From the NCBI GenBank assembly GCA_031290235.1, contig JAITNX010000183.1, forward strand, positions 1-36,577: a stretch of 36,577 bases of DNA. The letters are read 5' to 3'. The position numbers and the translations under genes are program-made. This DNA comes from Synergistaceae bacterium (lineage in GTDB: Bacteria > Synergistota > Synergistia > Synergistales > Synergistaceae). How positions within the stretch are numbered: position 1 is the first letter of the stretch; each line of letters begins with the position of its first letter. Below the pieces are notes generated by a model that ran no database searches, had not been told where the DNA came from, and saw nothing but the letters and a program-made list of their open reading frames with translations. Of the stretch, positions 26,861-36,577 are shown one piece after another.

Positions 26861-29014
26861 GTGGAGACTGCCGAACTGGCAAAAAAAACCGAAAAGACTG
26901 AGAAGGAAAAGGCCGAGACGCCAGAGGAGTTAAGTCCATATATAAACAGGGAGCTGAGCTGGATTCGTTTTAACAGCCGCGTACTCGATGAGGCCACGGA
27001 CAGGACGAAGCCCCTGCTTGAGCGTGTCAAATTTCTGGCGATTTTTTCGAACAACCTGGACGAGTTCTTTATGATTCGCGTCTCCGGATTGGCCAAACAG
27101 CTCCGCAGCGGCGTCGTAGATCTTCCCCCGGATGGGCTGACCCCGGCTATGCAGCTTGCCGCCATAAGGCGCGGATTGATGCCGGATCTCAAGAGACAGC
27201 TCGACTGCTGGCACAACGACGTGCTGCCGGAGCTGATGAAAAATGGCATAGAGGTACTCGACTACAAGGAATTGAAGGACAAACAAAAAAAATATCTGGA
27301 CAATTATTTCAAGAACGACGTGTTCCCCACCTTGACGCCTTTGGCGTTCGACCCTGGGCACCCCTTCCCGCACATCTCGAACCTAAGCCTGAATTTTGCG
27401 CTGGCCCTGAGGGACGAAGGTAAGCGGGAGTTCTTCGCCAGGCTGAAGATACCGGAGTCATTCCCGAGGCTTATTCACCTCCCGCCAGAGACGGAGGACA
27501 AGATGGAAAAGATGGGCTTGAGGCACGTCCCGAGGGTCGATAGGTTTGTATGGCTCGAGGACGTCATAGAGTCGAATCTGAGCATGCTTTTCTCCGGGAT
27601 GAAGATAATCGACGCGGTCCTCTTTCGCGTAACCCGGGACGCGGACTACGAAATAGAGCTGGACGAGGCGGAGGATCTGCTCCACTCCATTAGCGAGATA
27701 GTCGACAGAAGGCGTTTTGGCAGCGTCGTGAGGCTGCAGATAGAGAAGGATTCGCCAAAGCGGATAAGGGAGATCTTGGTCCGCAACCTCGAACTCGATC
27801 TCTTTCAGGTTTACTCTCTGAAGGATCCAACCGGAATGTCGTCGCTAATGCAGCTATGCAAGCTTGACCGGCCGGACCTCAAGGATCCTCCGTTCTCTCC
27901 CGTCAACCCCCTCGAGTTCAAGGACACCAGAGGCATGTTCCACGCTATAGCGACTCAGGATATATTCCTCTATCACCCATACGACAGCTTCATACCAGTG
28001 ATAGATTTTATAAGAGAGGCGTCGAAGGATCCGGATGTGCTGGCGATCAAGCAGACACTTTACCGCGCTGGGGCGAACTCGCCGATAGTGGCGGCTCTCA
28101 AGGAGGCATGTCAGAGGGGAAAGCAGGTAGCGGCGCTGGTGGAGCTCAAGGCCCGTTTCGACGAGGAGAACAATATAGGCTGGGCCAAGTCGCTGGAGAG
28201 CGCCGGAGTGCACGTTGTATATGGTTTCGTCGGCCTCAAGACTCACGCGAAGCTCTGCCTGGTTGTGCGTCGCGAGAAAAGCGGCATAAAGCGCTACGTT
28301 CACATGGGAACCGGCAACTATAACTCGATCACTGCCGGGATTTACTCCGATTTCGGTCTCTTCACCGCCAGCCAGGACATTGGCGCTGACGTCTCCGACC
28401 TATTCAACGTCCTGACAGGATACTCGAAGCAGAAGGAATACAAAAAACTTCTGGTGGCCCCTCATACTCTGCGGCGCGAGATAATTGCCCGAATCGAAAG
28501 GGAGATAGAGTCCCACGCGCAGAATGGCAATGGCCGCATCATGTTCAAGCTCAACTCCATATCGGACAAGGAGAGCATAGACGCGCTCTACAGGGCTTCA
28601 CAGGCTGGGGTGAGCGTCGGTCTCCAGGTGCGGGGTATATGCTGTCTCAGGCCCGGCGTAAATGGGCTGTCCGAGAATATTACCGTCACCAGCATAGTTG
28701 GGCGGTTTTTGGAGCACACGAGGGCATTTTACTTCCACAACAACGGACAGGACGAGCTGTACCTTGGCAGCGCCGATCTGATGCCGCGCAATCTCGACCG
28801 CAGGGTCGAGACTCTGTTTCCGGTGGAGGACGCCGCCATCCGCCAGAGGATACTTAACGTGATACTTCCCGTTCACCTCAGGGATAATGTCCAGTGCAGC
28901 GTTTTGAACCCCTGGGGCGAGTACGAGAGGCTGAACCAGCCGGAAGACGGCGTTCGCGTGGACTCGCAGCAGTGGATGGTGGACAATCCGAGGATGGTCT
29001 TCGCGGATGAATGA
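26861..29014 (+). CDS. ppk1: Polyphosphate kinase 1
   Basis: YINRELSWIRFNSRVLDEA; FLAIFSNNLDEFFMIRVSGL; FLYHPYDSFIPVIDFIREASKDPDVLAIKQTLYR; HAKLCLVVRRE...YVHMGTGNYN; GTG start. Confidence 0.97.
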   Translation: METAELAKKTEKTEKEKAETPEELSPYINRELSWIRFNSRVLDEATDRTKPLLERVKFLAIFSNNLDEFFMIRVSGLAKQLRSGVVDLPPDGLTPAMQLAAIRRGLMPDLKRQLDCWHNDVLPELMKNGIEVLDYKELKDKQKKYLDNYFKNDVFPTLTPLAFDPGHPFPHISNLSLNFALALRDEGKREFFARLKIPESFPRLIHLPPETEDKMEKMGLRHVPRVDRFVWLEDVIESNLSMLFSGMKIIDAVLFRVTRDADYEIELDEAEDLLHSISEIVDRRRFGSVVRLQIEKDSPKRIREILVRNLELDLFQVYSLKDPTGMSSLMQLCKLDRPDLKDPPFSPVNPLEFKDTRGMFHAIATQDIFLYHPYDSFIPVIDFIREASKDPDVLAIKQTLYRAGANSPIVAALKEACQRGKQVAALVELKARFDEENNIGWAKSLESAGVHVVYGFVGLKTHAKLCLVVRREKSGIKRYVHMGTGNYNSITAGIYSDFGLFTASQDIGADVSDLFNVLTGYSKQKEYKKLLVAPHTLRREIIARIEREIESHAQNGNGRIMFKLNSISDKESIDALYRASQAGVSVGLQVRGICCLRPGVNGLSENITVTSIVGRFLEHTRAFYFHNNGQDELYLGSADLMPRNLDRRVETLFPVEDAAIRQRILNVILPVHLRDNVQCSVLNPWGEYERLNQPEDGVRVDSQQWMVDNPRMVFADE

Positions 29015-29987
29015 CGGATTTAAAATCTCAGCATACGCTGTAAATTCGATACTCGATCGAATAGACCCGCTGATCCGCGAGATATCTGGCGTACTAGCGG
29101 GAGTCGATCCTGAGTGCCTGCACAGGATGCGCGTGGGCTCCCGCCGTCTGAGAATGGCGCTTCGCCTGCAGGCGGAATACGCCGGTCTGCCAGACTCGCC
29201 AGCGTTCTCAAGGCTGATTCGCCTCGTGACGCGCACTCTGGGCGAGGCCAGGGATCTGGACGTTCAGATAATGTGGCTGAAGGAATTTCTTAACTCCTGC
29301 ACGACCAACGAAAAGGCCGGGGTGAGCCGCCTGATACTCCGCCTGTCCCAGGAGCGGGAGAGCATTCAGCCGCGCATAGCGCTGACCATTTCGGACATCA
29401 CGGACGACCCCGTGTTTAAAAAGACCACGGAAGCGCTTCGCCTGGCCCGCCTCGACGCTGAGATGAGCGGCATAACCACGGCAAACAGCGACGTGGAGCA
29501 CGCGACAAGGGCTATCAACCTGCAGCTCGACTCCGTCATTCAGCACTCCATGTCGTTGATGACGCCTGAAGCTCACGAGGGCCACCACAGAATGCGCATA
29601 GAGGTGAAGCGCCTGCGCTACGCCATGGAGATCTCCATGGGTGTATATGGGGTGGTCGAGAAGGAGTTGGACGGCTATATGGCCGTTGTGAAGAAATTGC
29701 AGGCCATGCTGGGCGTGCTTCACGACGCCGACGTCTGGATAGGCCGCATCCCGGAGATGTCCGCCGCCGAACTGGAGCGAACAAAAAAATACTTCGGCGC
29801 CCCCACGAACTTCAGCCGCCTCTCCCCCGGCTATGATGCCATAGCCCGTGACAGGCTCCGGTTCAGGGAGGAACAGTACGAAAGGGCGCTTAACTTCTGG
29901 AACGAAACCGTGGACTCCGGGAGATGGAAGGAGTTCAGGGATCTGCTGCTGAGGACGTACAGGGAGATAGTGGGAATGCAGGGGTGA
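29007..29987 (+). CDS. CHAD domain-containing protein
   Basis: CLHRMRVGSRRLRMALRLQAEY and GHHRMRIEVKRLRYAMEISMGVYG: paired conserved His/Arg motifs of CHAD; overlaps ppk1 stop by 8 nt. Confidence 0.93.
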   Translation: MNDGFKISAYAVNSILDRIDPLIREISGVLAGVDPECLHRMRVGSRRLRMALRLQAEYAGLPDSPAFSRLIRLVTRTLGEARDLDVQIMWLKEFLNSCTTNEKAGVSRLILRLSQERESIQPRIALTISDITDDPVFKKTTEALRLARLDAEMSGITTANSDVEHATRAINLQLDSVIQHSMSLMTPEAHEGHHRMRIEVKRLRYAMEISMGVYGVVEKELDGYMAVVKKLQAMLGVLHDADVWIGRIPEMSAAELERTKKYFGAPTNFSRLSPGYDAIARDRLRFREEQYERALNFWNETVDSGRWKEFRDLLLRTYREIVGMQG

Positions 29988-30082
29988 TGAGAGTTTGGAG
30001 GGAGAGCGCCGCGTACCGATAAAATGAATATCGACCCCAAAAGCAGAGTGCAACAAAGGAGGTATTAAAAGAATCCAAAGGA

Positions 30083-31033
30083 ATGAAAAAACACAAGCGT
30101 AAGTTGATGTTGTTGCTGAGAATATTTATTTCTGTCGCCTGCCTTGCTTACGTATTATGGGGGATAGACCTAGGTCTTCTTTTCAAGAGCTTGTCCTCGT
30201 ATCCAATTTATGCCGTTCCGGTAACCGCCATTATCTTCTTCGTGAATGTAATTTTACAGGCACTCCGCCTGTCTTTGCTCTTCGAGCGGAGGTTGCCGTT
30301 CTGGGGTTCGCTCAAATCGGTAATCATAGGCCTGGGACTCAATAATATACTTCCGGCAAAGGGGGGAGAAATAGCCAAGATAATGTATATTAACAAGTCG
30401 TGCGGGAAATCCGCTTCTGAATCATTTGCTTGCGTTGCTTGCGAAAGATTTTTTGATGCGAATTTTTTGTATATTTTCTCCGCGCTCATGCTCCGCGAAT
30501 GGCTGCCCCCGTCTGCGATCAGCAAAATAGGCGTTTTTTTTGTGGCGTGCTGGGGGGCATTCGTGTATTTTCGATTTTTCCCGCATGTTTTTGAGCGTAT
30601 ATGGGCGAAAATCCCCAAAATCCATGGCTCAGAGTTCTTAAATGGCCTAAAAAAAAGTTTTTTATATGAGCTTACGGCGCGCAAACTTTTTGTCGCGGCG
30701 ATAATGAGCCTGGTCGTATGGCTGTCGTATGGGTTTTATTCTTTATATGTCTTCTTGATTTTGGGCAACTTGCGCCTGAACTTTTTCAGCGCGATAACCG
30801 TATTTTTAATCTCCGCGGCGGGCCAGCTCCTGCCGTCTTCGCCTGGTTCTCTGGGGGTCTTCGAGGCCTCGGTGGTATGGGGCATGTCTTTATTTGGAGT
30901 GGAGCGGGAGGCGGCGCTTGGTGTCGCATTTCTCCTTCGTGTGATACAATTTCTGCCGACCCTGGCAGCTATTTTTATTTTTTTTAAGACGCCTGGATTT
31001 AGCATTTTCAAGAAAAGAGACACCCATTTCTGA
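30083..31033 (+). CDS. Flippase-like / lysylphosphatidylglycerol synthase TM-region family membrane protein
   Basis: Multi-TM; LRLSLLFERRLPFWGSLKSVIIGLGLNNILPAKGGEIAKIMYI and LPSSPGSLGVFEASVVWGMSLFGVEREAALGVAFLLRVIQFLPTL typical of the UPF0104/LPG_synthase_TM family. Confidence 0.88.
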   Translation: MKKHKRKLMLLLRIFISVACLAYVLWGIDLGLLFKSLSSYPIYAVPVTAIIFFVNVILQALRLSLLFERRLPFWGSLKSVIIGLGLNNILPAKGGEIAKIMYINKSCGKSASESFACVACERFFDANFLYIFSALMLREWLPPSAISKIGVFFVACWGAFVYFRFFPHVFERIWAKIPKIHGSEFLNGLKKSFLYELTARKLFVAAIMSLVVWLSYGFYSLYVFLILGNLRLNFFSAITVFLISAAGQLLPSSPGSLGVFEASVVWGMSLFGVEREAALGVAFLLRVIQFLPTLAAIFIFFKTPGFSIFKKRDTHF

Positions 31034-31049
31034 GGGCGGTGTTATTCGT

Positions 31050-32489
31050 ATGTGGACAGAGGACGAGGCATTCAAAAAATATACAGCGGAGCGCGTGCTC
31101 AACTGGGATAAGGCGGCTTCGGCGGGGCGTGAAAAACGTTGGCCGCGGTACTACAGGAATCAGCTTGCCAGGACATACCGCTTCTGTATACCGGAAGGCG
31201 CGAGCGTTCTCGAACTCGGTTGCGGCAGGGGCGACCTCATTGCTTCGCTCAAACCGTCGGCGGGTGTCGGCGTTGATTTCTCGCCCGAGATGATAAAAGA
31301 AGCCAGGAAGCGCCATCCAAACCTGAAGTTTATATGCTGCGACGCCCACTCCATTGATATTGAAGGCAAGTTTGATTTTATAATTATGTCCGATTTGCTG
31401 AACGACGCATGGGATGTTCAGCAGGTCTTGACGGCGATCCGCCCGCTTTGCCACAATGAGACCAGGCTCATCTTCAATTTTTTCAGCCATCTCTGGAGGG
31501 GGCCGCTGAACTTTGTGCGCAGGCTAGGTCTTGCAAATCCCACTCTCCAGCAAAACTGGCTTACCAGAGAGGACATGACGAATCTGCTATATCTGTCAGG
31601 TTACGAGGTTTTTCGTTCGTGGCCCGAGTTTTTGACGCCATTCAATATTCCGCTGTTGTCCGGTTTTTCGAATAAATGCCTCGCTAAAATATGGCCCTTT
31701 AAATCATTCGATCTCGCAAATTTCATGATAGCGCGTCCGCTGCAGTCCGTGCGCCAAAAATGGAAGGACTCCTCTCCGACTGTCAGCGTCCTCGTCGCGG
31801 CCCGCAACGAGGCGGGAAATATCGGGGCTATACTGGACAGGGTACCGGAGATGGGAGGCGGCACGGAGATCATTTTTGTCGAGGGCAACTCGACCGACAA
31901 CACTTATGACGTCATAGAAAATGCCATCAAACATACGAGCCGAAATTGCGTCCTGTACAAACAAGCCGGAAAGGGGAAGGGGGATGCGGTGCGGACTGGG
32001 TTTGCAAAGGCCAAAGGGGATATCCTGATGATCCTGGACGCCGATATTACTGTGCCGCCGGAGGATTTGCCTAAGTTCTACGACGTAATTTACTCCGGAC
32101 AGGCCGAGTTTGTGAACGGTGTAAGGCTGGTCTATCCCATGGAAAAACGCGCGATGCGATTCTTTAACCTTCTTGGCAACAAATTTTTCAGCGGCGCTTT
32201 CTCCTGGCTGCTGGGCCAGACACTGAGGGACTCTTTGTGCGGGACCAAGGTATTGACCAGGCTAAACTATGAACGGATAGTGCAAAACAGGTCATATTTT
32301 GGAGATTTTGACCCGTTCGGAGACTTCGACCTCTTGTTTGGCGCCGCGAAGTTGAACCTTAGGATAGTGGACATGCCGGTCCGGTATCGGGACAGAGTAT
32401 ACGGCGAAACCAACATACAGCGCTGGCGGCACGGTTGGATGCTGCTGAAGATGGTGGCGTGCGCCGCGTTTAAAATAAAATTTGTGTAA
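31050..32489 (+). CDS. Fusion: N-terminal SAM methyltransferase plus C-terminal family 2 glycosyltransferase
   Basis: N-terminal VLELGCGRGDLIASLKPSAGVGVDFSPEMI; C-terminal VSVLVAARNEAGNIGAILDRVPEMGGGTEIIFVEGNSTDNT...GKGDAVRTGFAKAKGDILMILDADITV. Confidence 0.92.
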   Translation: MWTEDEAFKKYTAERVLNWDKAASAGREKRWPRYYRNQLARTYRFCIPEGASVLELGCGRGDLIASLKPSAGVGVDFSPEMIKEARKRHPNLKFICCDAHSIDIEGKFDFIIMSDLLNDAWDVQQVLTAIRPLCHNETRLIFNFFSHLWRGPLNFVRRLGLANPTLQQNWLTREDMTNLLYLSGYEVFRSWPEFLTPFNIPLLSGFSNKCLAKIWPFKSFDLANFMIARPLQSVRQKWKDSSPTVSVLVAARNEAGNIGAILDRVPEMGGGTEIIFVEGNSTDNTYDVIENAIKHTSRNCVLYKQAGKGKGDAVRTGFAKAKGDILMILDADITVPPEDLPKFYDVIYSGQAEFVNGVRLVYPMEKRAMRFFNLLGNKFFSGAFSWLLGQTLRDSLCGTKVLTRLNYERIVQNRSYFGDFDPFGDFDLLFGAAKLNLRIVDMPVRYRDRVYGETNIQRWRHGWMLLKMVACAAFKIKFV

Positions 32490-32537
32490 TACGCAAAAAA
32501 GTTGAACGCCGAATGATACAAATTCATCATCTTCCCG

Positions 32538-33299
32538 ATGTCGATTGCTGAGGTTGTGGTTAATATGGAACAGAGCAGAACAAAAAAAGAAGAACAAGAG
32601 GTTTTGCACGGCAAATGGCTTACGGAAAATGACCCTATTTACCAGTGGGGATGGGGCACTCCGGCCGGGCAAAGACGCGCGTCGAGAAGGGGGGCGCTTA
32701 TAGCGGTCGGGGCAGGCCTAAAAGATAACATGACGGCACTGGAGATCGGATGCGGCACCGGCATGTTCACGGAAATGTTTTCATCTTACGGGGCGCATAT
32801 ACTCGCCGTCGATCTTTCTCCAGATCTGCTGGAAGCCGCGAGGAAACGCAATCTGCCAAAGGACAGGGTTGAATTTTTGGAAATCCCCTTCGAAAGATGC
32901 GATGAAAAAGGGCCGTTTGACGCAATAATAGGCTCGTCTGTGCTCCATCATTTGGTTTGCGACATTGCTTTCAAGAAAATATATGATTTGCTCAAGCCAG
33001 GCGGCGTGATGAGCTTTTGCGAACCCAACATACTCAATCCGCAAGTGGGGTTCTGTTTGAAATTCAGGAAATATTTTCCGGAATACTCTCCGGATGAAAC
33101 CGCTTTTGTAAGGTGGAAATTATCCAAACAGCTCAAAATAGCCGGTTTTTCGGATGTCAAAATCAAGCCGTTTGACTGGCTTCATCCGGCGGTGCCTAAA
33201 ACATTGATTCCCATGGTTAAGGCGTTGGAATATGCCTTGGAGCGATTTCCAGGAATCCGTGAATTTTTCGGTTCCCTTTGGATCGTCGCGAAAAAATGA
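32538..33299 (+). CDS. Class I SAM-dependent methyltransferase
   Basis: ALEIGCGTGMFTEMFSSYGAHILAVDLSPDLLEAARKRN; IIGSSVLHHLVC; LLKPGGVMSFCEPN. Confidence 0.92.
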   Translation: MSIAEVVVNMEQSRTKKEEQEVLHGKWLTENDPIYQWGWGTPAGQRRASRRGALIAVGAGLKDNMTALEIGCGTGMFTEMFSSYGAHILAVDLSPDLLEAARKRNLPKDRVEFLEIPFERCDEKGPFDAIIGSSVLHHLVCDIAFKKIYDLLKPGGVMSFCEPNILNPQVGFCLKFRKYFPEYSPDETAFVRWKLSKQLKIAGFSDVKIKPFDWLHPAVPKTLIPMVKALEYALERFPGIREFFGSLWIVAKK

Positions 33300-33400
33300 G
33301 CGATATGTGTGGTTGGCGGTGGATTGAAAATTGCTCAAGAGATTAGCGAGAGCATATTTGCATATAATGACGGATTAAATTCGGAAGGAGTTACCGGCAA

Positions 33401-35317
33401 GTGGATCTCTATTTAAAAAAGTCAAGCAAGGTATCGTCCGTTATTATTTGTGTCAGTGCAATTTTGCTTTATATAATTGTACTGACATATTTTGAACCCT
33501 TGTTTTTGGGTTTCCGCTGGCAATATGATTATGTTGTCATTCCGATGGTCATGGCGATATTTTGTGTTCTTGCCAAAAACCGCCCTGACTCCATTCAAAA
33601 CTCGCTGGGGTTTTCTGTTACACTGGTGCTATCCGGGGTTATTTTATCGGAGTTATGGAAACTTGGAGTCTCCTCAGGGGGCATGCTCGCAGGTTGCATG
33701 CCGTATTCGGATTCATACGCGTATCTCGATGGAACGCTGCGTTTTTTGAATGGCGAAGGGTTGTCAATATGGACTTCACGGCGTCCGCTAGCGACTGCCT
33801 GGCTCTCCTTGAGCTTTTTTGTGACAGGAGAAAATTTAAAATACGCTCTTGCGCTGATAACGGTGTTGAACTCTTTCGCCCTTACTTGTGCGGTATGCGA
33901 GGTTCGTAGGCATTTAGGTTTTTTGTCTGGCTGGCTGGCTCACGTGCTGCTTTTCTTTTGCTATCGTACGTTTCTAGGTTCTACTCTGTCTGAGCAGTGC
34001 GGTTTTTTCTTCGGCTGTATGGCTTTTTCGATGCTTTGGAAAACCGCTTTCAGTGATCCTAAGGAATCACAAGTCCGCTTTTTGACAGGGTTATTTGTGC
34101 TTACAATAGGACTTGTGGCGCGGGCGGGAACATTTTTTGCGCTTCCAGCGTTTGTGTTGTGGCATTCGCTAAGGATTGGTCATGGGAAGAAAATGTTCCT
34201 GAAAGTTTTTTTAACGTCGTGTTGCGTAATTGCGCTGGTTTTTGGGTATAACGGGATTCTGCTCAGGGTCGCGGGGTACCCCGAGGCCGCGTTTGGCAAC
34301 TTCGCGCCTGCTTTGTACGGTTTGCTTCATGGGGGAACATGGACGCAGGTATACTCCGATTACCCGGAACTTGAGTCCCTTCCGGATATCGAAAGCAATC
34401 AGCGGATATACGCCCTTTCCATTGCGAGATTGAGAGAACAGCCCGTTTCTTTGCTAAAGGGCGCATTGAGGGCGTACAGGTCGTTTTTTATCTCGCCTCT
34501 TGGAGCGTACAGCTTTGTGGTGTCGCCGCTGGCTCTCTCCCTTGATTTTCACGACTTTGCGGTCGCGCAGAAAAATGGCAGCAAAGAGGTAATGATGGCA
34601 TTTTTAGCCTCGGGCATGGAGCAAAAATATTACGCCGCGACTGCGTTTTTATGGTTTTTATTGTCATCGCTTCTCGCTTTCGCTGGCCTGATCCGGTTGA
34701 TCATGACAAAATCACGCTACCGAGGACTCGTAATTTCAGCCGGAATAGGAATACTGCTGTCAGTCCCCTTTTTGCCGCCGTGGGATGTTCCCTTGATGCG
34801 CGTCTATATCACTACAATGCCGTTTTTTATCATTTTGCCGTGTATAGCTTTGAGCGGCATGAACGCCTTGGATGAAAGGATTGAGAGGCATGACCGCGGT
34901 CTATGGCTGGAGGCGTGCGTTTTGTTGTTGTGCGCGGTAGTTATGGTCTTTCCCCTTGTTCTGCAACTTAACCAGGGCCGCATTCTGGCGCGTATCCCGA
35001 AAGCCGAATACGGCGCGGAAATAGCTAAAATAATTCCAGGTACGGTTGTAACGCGTAAAGACTGGGGTATTTTGGAGAATTTTACATCGAGTATCGACTT
35101 GATAGCAGATGCGCTGAAAAACGATCAACTGAGAGAATACGGCACTATATCTGGGGATGTCGCTCTAGGCATGGTATATCTTCCAAGGGAAAAGGTCACG
35201 TCTTACGCGTACTGGGATGCCGCCTCTGGCATGGCCGCGGGGGAGTGGGTCGAAGTGCGGGAATGGCCTGATAAAGAAGGGCTATATCTGAGACGTCTGG
35301 AACAGCTTCAACAGTAG
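33401..35317 (+). CDS. Polytopic membrane protein, probable polyprenyl-phosphate-dependent glycosyltransferase (GT-C-like)
   Basis: About 10 hydrophobic segments, early extracytoplasmic DSYAYLDGTLRFLNGEGLSIW loop; GTG start with GGAG upstream; in glycan cluster. Confidence 0.6.
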   Translation: MDLYLKKSSKVSSVIICVSAILLYIIVLTYFEPLFLGFRWQYDYVVIPMVMAIFCVLAKNRPDSIQNSLGFSVTLVLSGVILSELWKLGVSSGGMLAGCMPYSDSYAYLDGTLRFLNGEGLSIWTSRRPLATAWLSLSFFVTGENLKYALALITVLNSFALTCAVCEVRRHLGFLSGWLAHVLLFFCYRTFLGSTLSEQCGFFFGCMAFSMLWKTAFSDPKESQVRFLTGLFVLTIGLVARAGTFFALPAFVLWHSLRIGHGKKMFLKVFLTSCCVIALVFGYNGILLRVAGYPEAAFGNFAPALYGLLHGGTWTQVYSDYPELESLPDIESNQRIYALSIARLREQPVSLLKGALRAYRSFFISPLGAYSFVVSPLALSLDFHDFAVAQKNGSKEVMMAFLASGMEQKYYAATAFLWFLLSSLLAFAGLIRLIMTKSRYRGLVISAGIGILLSVPFLPPWDVPLMRVYITTMPFFIILPCIALSGMNALDERIERHDRGLWLEACVLLLCAVVMVFPLVLQLNQGRILARIPKAEYGAEIAKIIPGTVVTRKDWGILENFTSSIDLIADALKNDQLREYGTISGDVALGMVYLPREKVTSYAYWDAASGMAAGEWVEVREWPDKEGLYLRRLEQLQQ

Positions 35318-35380
35318 GTGTTTCTAATTGTATAATTTAAAAAAAGGACTGACCTTAGACGAGGGAGGTGTTTTAAGGAT

Positions 35381-36328
35381 ATGAACAAAAATTCCAGGAT
35401 CTACGTCGCGGGTCACAGGGGTATGGTCGGTTCCGCCATACTGCGGCATCTGGCCGCCGGAGGCTATGAAAACATCATTACGAGGAGCCACGGCGAGCTC
35501 GATCTGCTGAATCAACCCTTTGTAAACGCGTTCTTTGAGCGGGAACGCCCCGACGTCGTATTTCTCGCCGCCGCCCGCGTCGGCGGCATCATGGCCAATA
35601 TGACGAACCAGGCCGCGTTTCTCTACGAGAACCTTCAGATACAGAACAACGTCATGTGGGCGGCGGCTAAGAATGGGACGAAAAAATTTATCTTTCTCGG
35701 CAGCTCGTGCATATATCCCCGCGACTGTCCCCAGCCCATAAAGGAGGAATATTTCCTGACCGCTCCCTTCGAGCCTACTAACGAGGGATACGCTATTGCG
35801 AAGATCGCTGGGATGAAGCTGTGCGGCTACCTGGCGAGCGACGGGGTGTGGGACGGGGTTACGGTCATACCATGCAATCTCTACGGGCCAGGGGATAATT
35901 TCGACCTGGAGAACTCTCATGTCATGGCCGCCCTTGTCAGGAGATTTGCGGACGCCGTCGATTCTGGGGCGCACAGCGTCACATGCTGGGGCACCGGTGC
36001 CCCTCGGCGCGAATTTCTGCACGTGAATGACCTGGCGAGGGGGATTTTTATGCTGCTCAGTGAAAATCCATTTGGCAGCGAGCCGGTCAATATAGGTTAT
36101 GGAGACGATGTTACGATAAAAGAACTTGCGTATATAATAGCGAAGAAGAGCGGTTTTGCCGGCGAAATCGTCTGGGACGCCACGAAGCCCGATGGGATGG
36201 AGAGAAAATTGATGGACGCAACTCGCGCGAGGCAAATTGGCTTTGTCCCTGAAATCGGTCTCGAAAAAGGCGTGGAATCCCTGATAGCCGAGTATCGCAA
36301 ATCTACTAACGTTCGGGGGAAACGGTGA
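35381..36328 (+). CDS. fcl: GDP-L-fucose synthase
   Basis: [95 protein letters not shown]. Confidence 0.96.
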   Translation: MNKNSRIYVAGHRGMVGSAILRHLAAGGYENIITRSHGELDLLNQPFVNAFFERERPDVVFLAAARVGGIMANMTNQAAFLYENLQIQNNVMWAAAKNGTKKFIFLGSSCIYPRDCPQPIKEEYFLTAPFEPTNEGYAIAKIAGMKLCGYLASDGVWDGVTVIPCNLYGPGDNFDLENSHVMAALVRRFADAVDSGAHSVTCWGTGAPRREFLHVNDLARGIFMLLSENPFGSEPVNIGYGDDVTIKELAYIIAKKSGFAGEIVWDATKPDGMERKLMDATRARQIGFVPEIGLEKGVESLIAEYRKSTNVRGKR

Positions 36329-36329
36329 T

Positions 36330-36577
36330 ATGGGAAAAATTGCCCTCATAACTGGCATTACAGGACAGGACGGAGCATACCTCTCCTCTCTGCTCCTCGA
36401 GAAGGGCTACACGGTTCACGGCGTTAAGCGCCGCAGCTCGCTCTTCAACACGGCCAGAATCGACCATCTCTACGCGGATCTTCACAGCGAGGACCCTCGT
36501 TTTTTTCTGCACTACGGAGACCTCACGGACAGCAGCAACTTGATTCGCATCATTCAGGAGACTCAGCCGGACGAGAT
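36330..36577 (+). CDS. gmd: GDP-mannose 4,6-dehydratase, 3'-truncated by window edge
   Basis: [82 protein letters not shown]. Confidence 0.96.
   Translation, partial: MGKIALITGITGQDGAYLSSLLLEKGYTVHGVKRRSSLFNTARIDHLYADLHSEDPRFFLHYGDLTDSSNLIRIIQETQPDE

Noticed and set aside
29208-30056. 282-aa minus-strand ORF opposite the CHAD gene
   Set aside because: Low-complexity His/Arg-rich shadow translation opposite a conserved coding gene.
35324-36358. 344-aa minus-strand ORF opposite fcl
   Set aside because: Shadow ORF of a strongly supported GDP-L-fucose synthase; no recognisable domain in its translation.
1-36577. CRISPR arrays, transposases, tRNA/rRNA genes
   Set aside because: No regularly spaced repeats, no transposase-like ORFs and no cloverleaf-like or rRNA-like sequence seen by eye; tRNAscan or Infernal would be needed to exclude small RNAs formally.

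Overview
The window looks like a chromosomal replication-origin neighbourhood from a fairly GC-rich anaerobic bacterium. Protein style and gene content suggest Synergistota, but this is inference only. The core is a minus-strand block dnaA-dnaN-recF-mnmG-DUF721/dciA (12.4 to 5.95 kb). Its intergenic regions carry DnaA boxes and a Bacillus-like basal unwinding layout (DnaA box, GC cluster, DnaA-trios, AT-rich tract). Right of dnaA, in divergent orientation, is a compact redox/export module: a DUF362 protein with a twin-arginine signal, a NapH-like membrane polyferredoxin, TatA, TatC and a QueG-like Fe-S protein. Two observations stand out there. First, the polyferredoxin has an internal twin-arginine motif after four predicted TM helices, suggesting dual Sec/Tat insertion. 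Second, the tatC frame has no ATG/GTG/TTG codon upstream of its conserved N-terminus. A single G-tract slip, frameshift or base error would connect it to a GTG that overlaps the tatA stop. The rest encodes housekeeping and accessory proteins: a FIST-C fragment, hybrid histidine kinase, TPR protein, DUF2156, nitronate monooxygenase, HisD, DUF2993/LmeA, epimerase, a very large SNF2 helicase, CbiD, TIGR02757, Ppk1 plus CHAD, and a relatively AT-rich surface-glycan cluster ending in fcl and partial gmd. I saw no tRNA, rRNA, CRISPR array or transposase.
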